Shown here: one piece after another, positions 52,726-57,960 of the stretch
Layout of the letters: every line of letters begins with the position of its first letter
How positions within the stretch are numbered: the first letter of the stretch is position 1
Origin: Varibaculum timonense_A
GTDB lineage: Bacteria > Actinomycetota > Actinomycetes > Actinomycetales > Actinomycetaceae
NCBI RefSeq assembly: GCF_027694345.1
Contig: NZ_JAQEVU010000010.1
Coordinates: 1-57,960 of the forward strand
DNA: 57,960 nucleotides
Direction of reading: 5' to 3'
Notes under the pieces: model-generated
What the model was told of the DNA's origin: nothing
Databases searched by the model: none
The model's input: the letters and a program-made list of their open reading frames with translations, nothing else
Program-made: the position numbers and the translations under genes

Positions 52726-53985
52726 TTGATTAACTTACTATTGCCGCTGATTTACCTAGCATTCATCAGTTTGGGACTGCCAGATGCCCTGCTAGGCTCT
52801 GCCTGGCCAGCCATCTATTCTGACCTGTCGGTGCCAGTTTCCTATGCCGGGATTATTTCCATGATTATTTCGGTGGGAACTATCGTTTCCTCTTTGCTCT
52901 CTGACCAAATTATTGCCCGGCTCGGAACTGGGAAAGTCTCGGTGGTCTCGGTGGCGCTTACGGCTGGGGCTATCCTTGGGTTCTCTTATTCCCCTAGTTT
53001 TTGGGTGCTTTGCATTTGTGCGGTTCCCTACGGGCTGGGAGCAGGCAGTATAGATGTGGCGCTTAACAACTATGTGGCTTTACATTTCAAGAGCGCTCAT
53101 ATGAACTGGTTGCATTGCTGCTGGGGAATCGGAGCTACCCTTGGACCGTACATTATGGGAATCTCGCTGGCGGCAGGTGGCAGTTGGAAAACCGGGTATT
53201 GGTATATTGCCTGGCTACAGCTACTAATCACCGCTGTTTTATTCCTAAGTCTGCCATTGTGGAAGCGATATGAATCCCTGGCAGAGGCGGTTTCACCCAA
53301 CAAAAGCGGCGAAAACAGCAGTCAAGCAGATAGATCCGGTAACCCAGCTACCGCTAACCTAGGGGACACTTCGGGAGCTTCTAATCCTCAAGCGCGTCCT
53401 CGTCCGCTAAAACTATCGCAGGTAATAAAGATTAGGGGAGTAAAAGAAATGATGACCTGCTTCTTTTGCTACTCGATACTGGAACAAACCACTGGGCTGT
53501 GGGCAGCAACCTACTTGAAAATGTTCAAGGGGATGGATGCTGCTTCGGCCGCCGCATTCGCCGGAATGCTATTCCTGGGGGTAACCCTGGGGCGGGCAGT
53601 CAGCGGATTTTTGGCGATTCGCTTTAATGACCAGCAAATGATTCGCTTAGGGATAGTCTTGGCAGCTGTGGGGTTGGTAATTTTACTGATTCCTGGTTCC
53701 GCAGGGCTGGCAGTGTTGGCAATGATACTTATCGGGCTGGGGTGCTCACCGATTTACCCGGCAATGATTCACGTAACCCCGCTGATTTTCGGTAAAGAAC
53801 ACTCGCGGGCAGTTATCGGGGTGCAAATGGCAAGCTCCTATGTGGCGGTACTTGCTATGCCGCCGCTATTTGGGCTGATAGCATCTAATTTGTCAGTCGG
53901 TTTACTGCCGCTGTATCTGGCGGGCGCTTTGGTGGTTTTTGTCTTGATGCAGCGCCGTCTATCGCGATTACAGTTAGAACCCTGA
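52726..53985 (+). CDS. MFS permease divergent from TetR
   Basis: 419 aa, about twelve membrane helices. LPDALLGSAWPAIY at the start and MNWLHCCWGIGATLGPYIMG in helix 5 resemble FucP/YfkF-like sugar or drug MFS proteins. The central cytoplasmic loop (~190-225) is Ser/Asn-rich. TTG start with AGGGGAGGAG 5 nt before. The transported substrate is unknown; coupling with a TetR suggests inducible efflux. Confidence 0.85.
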   Translation: MINLLLPLIYLAFISLGLPDALLGSAWPAIYSDLSVPVSYAGIISMIISVGTIVSSLLSDQIIARLGTGKVSVVSVALTAGAILGFSYSPSFWVLCICAVPYGLGAGSIDVALNNYVALHFKSAHMNWLHCCWGIGATLGPYIMGISLAAGGSWKTGYWYIAWLQLLITAVLFLSLPLWKRYESLAEAVSPNKSGENSSQADRSGNPATANLGDTSGASNPQARPRPLKLSQVIKIRGVKEMMTCFFCYSILEQTTGLWAATYLKMFKGMDAASAAAFAGMLFLGVTLGRAVSGFLAIRFNDQQMIRLGIVLAAVGLVILLIPGSAGLAVLAMILIGLGCSPIYPAMIHVTPLIFGKEHSRAVIGVQMASSYVAVLAMPPLFGLIASNLSVGLLPLYLAGALVVFVLMQRRLSRLQLEP

Positions 53986-54039
53986 AGCTGATTTTAGTTG
54001 CAGATTTTGAGCTTCCGATATTTCTCTTTGCCAAGCTAC

Positions 54040-54086
54040 TTGACACAAAATAATACCTAGAATATATTTAGGTGTGCCTTACCTAA
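54040..54086 (+). promoter_or_regulatory. Promoter and DtxR/IdeR box of efeUOB
   Basis: TTGACA (54040-54045), 17-bp spacer, TATATT (54063-54068). Directly overlapping the -10 is TTAGGTGTGCCTTACCTAA (54068-54086), which matches the DtxR consensus TTAGGTTAGCCTAACCTAA at 17 of 19 positions. Iron-loaded DtxR would block the promoter. Confidence 0.85.
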
Positions 54087-54125
54087 AAGGCGAGCTCTTT
54101 TGGTGAATTTTCTGACGGGAGAAAA

Positions 54126-55100
54126 ATGCTCGGCGCTTTGCTGATTGCGTTACGTGAAGGTCTGGAGGCGGTTTTAATCGTCTCCATTCTTTATGCCTAC
54201 GTAAAGAAAGTTAGACGTGAAGATGTTCTCCCCAAACTGTGGCTGGGGATATTGGTAGGAGCAACCGTGCCAATGAGCGTGGGTGCTTACCTGGTGTGGG
54301 GAACTTACACCCTGACCACGCAGGCGCAAGAAGCACTCGGAGGATTCCTATCCCTATTCGCAGTTGCCCTAATCACCTGGATGGTTTTCTGGATGGCAGA
54401 ACATTCAGTTGCCCTCAGCGCCCAAATCAATGCCCAAGCGGAACACGCCCTCTCAAAAGGGGAAAAAGCAGGATGGTCCATGTTTGTGATTGCTTTGATT
54501 ACCGTGGGGCGCGAAGGTCTAGAAACTGCCATCTTCATCTGGCCAATGCTTAAAAATGCCAGTGACAACGAGAACGCCACCGGACTGGTAATCGGGGTAG
54601 TCATAGGTCTAATAATCGCAGTAATCCTGGGCTACCTAATCTATAAAGGAATCGCAAAAGTAAACCTCCGGATGTTTTTCCAAGTTACCGGTTATCTGCT
54701 GATTGTGGTGGCTGCTGGGGTGTGCTCCTACGGATTCCACGACTTACAAGAATCTGGACTGATTCCTATGACCGCGCCCCTGTTCGACATCACCGGATAT
54801 ATACCCTCGCTGGTTTATAACGGCGGACTATATGACCTGTTAGTAGCCATCTTCCAATTCTCGCCCAGCCCCACCGCCCTGCAGTTCTTCAGCTGGCTGA
54901 TTTACCTGCTGGTCGTATGCGCCCTGTTCTATGTGTACAACCAGAAAAAGCAGGGTCTACAAGCAGCTACCCCTAACGGCTCTAACAACGCGGCAGATAA
55001 TCCAGGAGAGCCTGGGAAACAACCCGAGACCGGGGAAAGTGCGGTTACAGAAACAGCAGAATGTGAAGAACAAATAAAGACCAAAGCGTTAGCCGGATAG
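54126..55100 (+). CDS. efeU: Ferrous iron permease EfeU (FTR1 family)
   Basis: 324 aa, seven membrane helices. Two REGLE motifs carry the iron: LREGLEAVLIV (residue ~8) and GREGLETAIFIW (~127). Imports oxidised iron handed over by EfeO/EfeB. The C-terminal tail (~275-324) is hydrophilic and longer than in E. coli EfeU. GGGAG precedes the ATG. Under the DtxR box; efeO follows after 67 bp. Confidence 0.95.
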   Translation: MLGALLIALREGLEAVLIVSILYAYVKKVRREDVLPKLWLGILVGATVPMSVGAYLVWGTYTLTTQAQEALGGFLSLFAVALITWMVFWMAEHSVALSAQINAQAEHALSKGEKAGWSMFVIALITVGREGLETAIFIWPMLKNASDNENATGLVIGVVIGLIIAVILGYLIYKGIAKVNLRMFFQVTGYLLIVVAAGVCSYGFHDLQESGLIPMTAPLFDITGYIPSLVYNGGLYDLLVAIFQFSPSPTALQFFSWLIYLLVVCALFYVYNQKKQGLQAATPNGSNNAADNPGEPGKQPETGESAVTETAECEEQIKTKALAG

Positions 55101-55167
55101 GCTGACCTTTTTCCGAGGACGTTAGCTCGTCCTCAACCCTAAAAATGCAAATAAGGAGACAAAATAA

Positions 55168-56406
55168 ATGGGTATTCGCAAGATGGGCGTTGCTATGCTT
55201 GGCGTGGCACTCGCCGTTACAGTAACCGGCTGCGTAAAAAATAACGACAGTGCCGCCGGTGAGGGCGCTGCCGGAAGTGGCAAACCTATCGAAGTAAAAA
55301 TTGCTGATGACAAATGCGAGGTAGCGGTAAATACTGCCCCTTCCGGAACTATCAAATTTACGCTGAACAATGAAGGGCCAGCCCGTAACGAATTTGAAAT
55401 TCTGGCTAAAGACAAACTCCAGATCATGGGGGAAATAGAAAACCTAGCTGCCGGTGATAAAAGGGACTTTACCTTACAACTAGAAGAAGGAACCTACTAT
55501 ACCGCCTGTAAGAAAAACATGGTGGGCGCGCTAGTGGGACTCAAAGAGTTCAAAGTAACTAAAGGTGAAGCCGTAAAGGTAAACGCAGATGAACAAAAAC
55601 TGCGCGATGAGGCAGTAACTAAATACACTGCTTATGTTAAAGACCAGGCAGGACAGCTCGTAGATGCCACCGAAGAATTCGTTACTGCCTATAAAGGCGG
55701 AGATTTAGAAAAAGCGAAGAAGCTGTACCCGCTAGCGCGGATGCACTATGAACGCATTGAACCTACCGCAGAATCATTCGGCGATTTGGATCCGAAACTA
55801 GACGAACGTGAAGCCGATTATCAAGAAGCTGATGATGCTAAAGGACGGGAATGGACTGGTTGGCATCGAATCGAAAAAGACCTGTGGGCTGATGGGAAAC
55901 TCTCCTCAGAGCAGCGGACGAAATATGCAGATTTGTTAGTCGCCGACACTAAAGCACTACATAAAGCGGTTTATGCTGACGATTTCAAACTAAAACTGGA
56001 CGATATTTCTAATGGTGCTATCGGTCTGCTCGAAGAAGTTGCTACCAGCAAGATTACCGGGGAAGAAGAAATCTTCTCCCACACCGATCTCTATGACTTC
56101 CAGGCTAACCTAGAGGGCGCGCGGGTCGCTTACGGCAATGTGCAAGCGCTGGCGGTAAAGAAAGACCCAGAGCTGGCAAAGAAGATTGATGCCAAAATGA
56201 AAGACCTAGAAGCTACTATCGCCAGCTACAATAAAGCCAAAGGTGATGGGCAGTGGGAGTTCCCGGCCTACACCGAGATTGCAACTGCCGCTATCGGTTT
56301 AGATAAGACCCCTGAAAAATACACTAAAGCGCAAAAAGAACTGTCAGATAAGGTTAATGCGCTACGTGCTCCCTTAGCTAAACTAACCGAATCAATCCTG
56401 AAATAG
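55168..56406 (+). CDS. efeO: Iron uptake lipoprotein EfeO
   Basis: 412 aa. Lipoprotein signal VTVTGC at residues ~18-23. An N-terminal cupredoxin-like domain (~35-135; ACKKNMVGALV end), then an imelysin-like M75 domain with GWHRIEKDLW (HxxE motif, iron site). Binds and delivers ferric iron to EfeU. AAGGAG lies just before the ATG. Confidence 0.95.
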   Translation: MGIRKMGVAMLGVALAVTVTGCVKNNDSAAGEGAAGSGKPIEVKIADDKCEVAVNTAPSGTIKFTLNNEGPARNEFEILAKDKLQIMGEIENLAAGDKRDFTLQLEEGTYYTACKKNMVGALVGLKEFKVTKGEAVKVNADEQKLRDEAVTKYTAYVKDQAGQLVDATEEFVTAYKGGDLEKAKKLYPLARMHYERIEPTAESFGDLDPKLDEREADYQEADDAKGREWTGWHRIEKDLWADGKLSSEQRTKYADLLVADTKALHKAVYADDFKLKLDDISNGAIGLLEEVATSKITGEEEIFSHTDLYDFQANLEGARVAYGNVQALAVKKDPELAKKIDAKMKDLEATIASYNKAKGDGQWEFPAYTEIATAAIGLDKTPEKYTKAQKELSDKVNALRAPLAKLTESILK

Positions 56407-56417
56407 GGTGAGACTCA

Positions 56418-57782
56418 GTGAATAAACACTCTGATAATGAGCGTTCCGAGGGGGCAGCACCAGATGCTGCCCCCTCGGGGGAAAATCCAGTAGCCGATGA
56501 TAAAGGCGTGAAGATTTCGCGCCGACACGCCCTCCTAGGAGGAGGTATCGCTACCTTGGCCGGGTTAGGGCTGGGGACAGGCGCAGGATATGCTTTCGGA
56601 AAATCAGCAGGTAAAACTGCCGGTCAAGAAGCTTCAGATGTTATGAAGATTTCTTACCCATTTAGGGGAAAGCATCAATCAGGGATTACTACGCCGCAAC
56701 AGCAGCAGATGATGATGGCCGCTTACGATTTGATTACTGATAATCGCGATTTGGTTATTCAACTGCTGAAAGACTGGTCGCTGGCAAGCGAAAAAATGAT
56801 GAACGGTAATCCGGTTAATGATCCGAAACAGTCTAAATTGGCTCCTCCCGATGATACTGGGGAAGCCTACGATTTAGGTCCGGGTGCGCTGACCATCACT
56901 ATCGGTTTTGGCGAATCTTTCTTTACTAAGGACGGTAAAGATAGGTTTGGGATAGCACAGAGAATGCCAAAACCATTAAAGGGTGGGATTCCCCGGATGG
57001 CGGCAGAAAAACTCGACCCGGATCAGTGCTATGGAGATATTGTGGTGCAGGCCTGCTCCGAAGACCCCATGATTTCTATGCACGCCATCCATAACCTGAG
57101 CCGCTTGGCGTTTGGAACTGCCAGTGTTCGCTGGACGCAACTAGGTTATGGGCGCACCTCCTCTACCTCGACGGGACAAAAAACTCCCCGTAACCTGTTT
57201 GGTTTCAAGGATGGAACCTCTAACGTTAAAGGTGAGGAAGCAGAAGCCGAGCTAAATGAGCATTTGTGGATTCAGCCTGAAGATTCCGGCGGAAAGTATT
57301 TTGCGGGGGGATCATATCTTTGTACTCGCAAAATCAAACAGATGATGGAAGTTTGGGATGAATTAGTTTTGCAGGAGCAAGAAGACACGATTGGGCGAGA
57401 CAAGTTACATGGCGCTCCGCAATCAGGTGGACATGAGTTTACCCCTCCTGACTTCAAGAAGAAAGACCAAGATGGGAAGCTAATGATTGCGGAAGATTCC
57501 CATGTGGCAGTGGTCCATCCGGACAATAATGGGGGACGGAGGATGCTACGTCGGGGCTACAACTATATGGAGGGCACCGACAGTTTAGGTCGTCTTGAGG
57601 GCGGTTTGATGTTTATTGCCTATGTGCGCAATCCACAAACCAATTTCATTCCGATTTTGCGCAAAATGTCCGGGGATGCCATGACCGAATATTTGCAGCA
57701 TATTTCCACCAGTATGTGGGTGATACCTCCAGGAATGGGCGAGAATGAAGACTATATAGGGCAAAAACTTTTTGAATCCTAA
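56418..57782 (+). CDS. efeB: Dyp-type heme peroxidase/deferrochelatase EfeB
   Basis: 454 aa. Tat signal: KISRRHALLGGGIATLAGLG at ~31-50. Heme-distal GFKDGTSN (the Asp of the Dyp GXXDG motif) and the proximal histidine in HVAVVHPDNNGGRRMLRRGYNY are present. Oxidises ferrous iron for EfeU, or removes iron from heme. It starts 11 bp after efeO. Confidence 0.95.
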   Translation: MNKHSDNERSEGAAPDAAPSGENPVADDKGVKISRRHALLGGGIATLAGLGLGTGAGYAFGKSAGKTAGQEASDVMKISYPFRGKHQSGITTPQQQQMMMAAYDLITDNRDLVIQLLKDWSLASEKMMNGNPVNDPKQSKLAPPDDTGEAYDLGPGALTITIGFGESFFTKDGKDRFGIAQRMPKPLKGGIPRMAAEKLDPDQCYGDIVVQACSEDPMISMHAIHNLSRLAFGTASVRWTQLGYGRTSSTSTGQKTPRNLFGFKDGTSNVKGEEAEAELNEHLWIQPEDSGGKYFAGGSYLCTRKIKQMMEVWDELVLQEQEDTIGRDKLHGAPQSGGHEFTPPDFKKKDQDGKLMIAEDSHVAVVHPDNNGGRRMLRRGYNYMEGTDSLGRLEGGLMFIAYVRNPQTNFIPILRKMSGDAMTEYLQHISTSMWVIPPGMGENEDYIGQKLFES

Positions 57783-57815
57783 ATAGTAAAAGTGCGGCTG
57801 TTTTTGGGAAGTTAA

Positions 57816-57860
57816 TTAAGGGTGGGGGCGCTCTGTCTTTCAGAGCGCCCCCACCCTTAA
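57816..57860 (+). terminator. Terminator of efeUOB
   Basis: Perfect 20-bp stem 57816-57835 / 57841-57860 with a TCTTT loop (TTAAGGGTGGGGGCGCTCTG arm), then a short TATTTT. The last 100 bases after it show no gene. Confidence 0.85.
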
Positions 57861-57960
57861 TGAACTATTTTCTAGGAATATAGGAATTAAATCAGGAACT
57901 AGATTTTGATAAAGTCCGTATAATTGTGTAAAAGTAAAAAGGCCATATAACAGTCCTTTT

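Overview
The window comes from an actinobacterium with medium GC content, most likely a host-associated member of the Actinomycetaceae (Varibaculum/Actinomyces-like). The evidence is the conserved actinobacterial neighbourhood mscL - SAF protein - 5-FCL - gephyrin-like MoeA - rimJ - glpR, a DtxR-type iron box, a DUF3516 Ski2-like helicase, SD-less starts with a TANNNT box 6-8 nt upstream, and a block of wall-anchored glycosidases typical of mucosal actinomycetes. Genus is inference. A run of ten Ns at 37623-37632 shows the source is a draft scaffold.

Layout. 1-1900: tRNA-Ser(GCU), an EntS-like MFS exporter and tRNA-Arg(CCU). 2.0-6.4 kb: a very large SF1-helicase-like protein with a degraded Walker A motif and a Vsr-like C-terminal domain, followed by a coupled 63-aa gene. 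6.4-7.2 kb: a gene-free island of nested palindromic repeats. 7.2-12.7 kb: mscL, SAF protein and 5-FCL (minus strand) diverging from glp, rimJ and glpR (plus strand), a cell-division-linked neighbourhood. 12.7-18.7 kb: YggS, a DUF3516 helicase, phosphatidylcholine synthase, an unknown membrane protein and a flavodoxin. 18.9-26.0 kb: argCJBDGH, tightly overlapping, behind a tandem ARG-box-like operator, without argF or argR. 26.0-27.0 kb: a second palindromic-repeat island. 27.0-41.4 kb: a surface glycan locus with an unknown anchored protein, a sialidase, a membrane protein, an anchored beta-helix protein and a GH20 hexosaminidase. All four wall proteins end in LPXTG-like signals without the proline. 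42.1-44.4 kb: a VIT1/CCC1 transporter, an HTH/PIN toxin-antitoxin pair and tRNA-Ser(GGA). 44.6-50.2 kb: SRP RNA, dnaX, recR, lysC and asd. 50.4-54.0 kb: an LRV-domain membrane protein, and a TetR regulator diverging from an MFS permease. 54.0-57.8 kb: the iron-regulated efeUOB operon.

How parts work together. The sialidase and GH20 enzyme would strip terminal sialic acid and HexNAc from host mucins at the cell wall, and the beta-helix protein is a probable third glycan-active partner. efeUOB imports iron under DtxR control. argCJBDGH covers most of arginine synthesis, and lysC-asd starts the aspartate family pathway (lysine, threonine, methionine, DAP).

The least expected element is the family of nested-hairpin repeats in the two islands. 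Arm sequences recur between islands, while the inner stems change sequence and stay self-complementary. One repeat type appears split by insertion of others.
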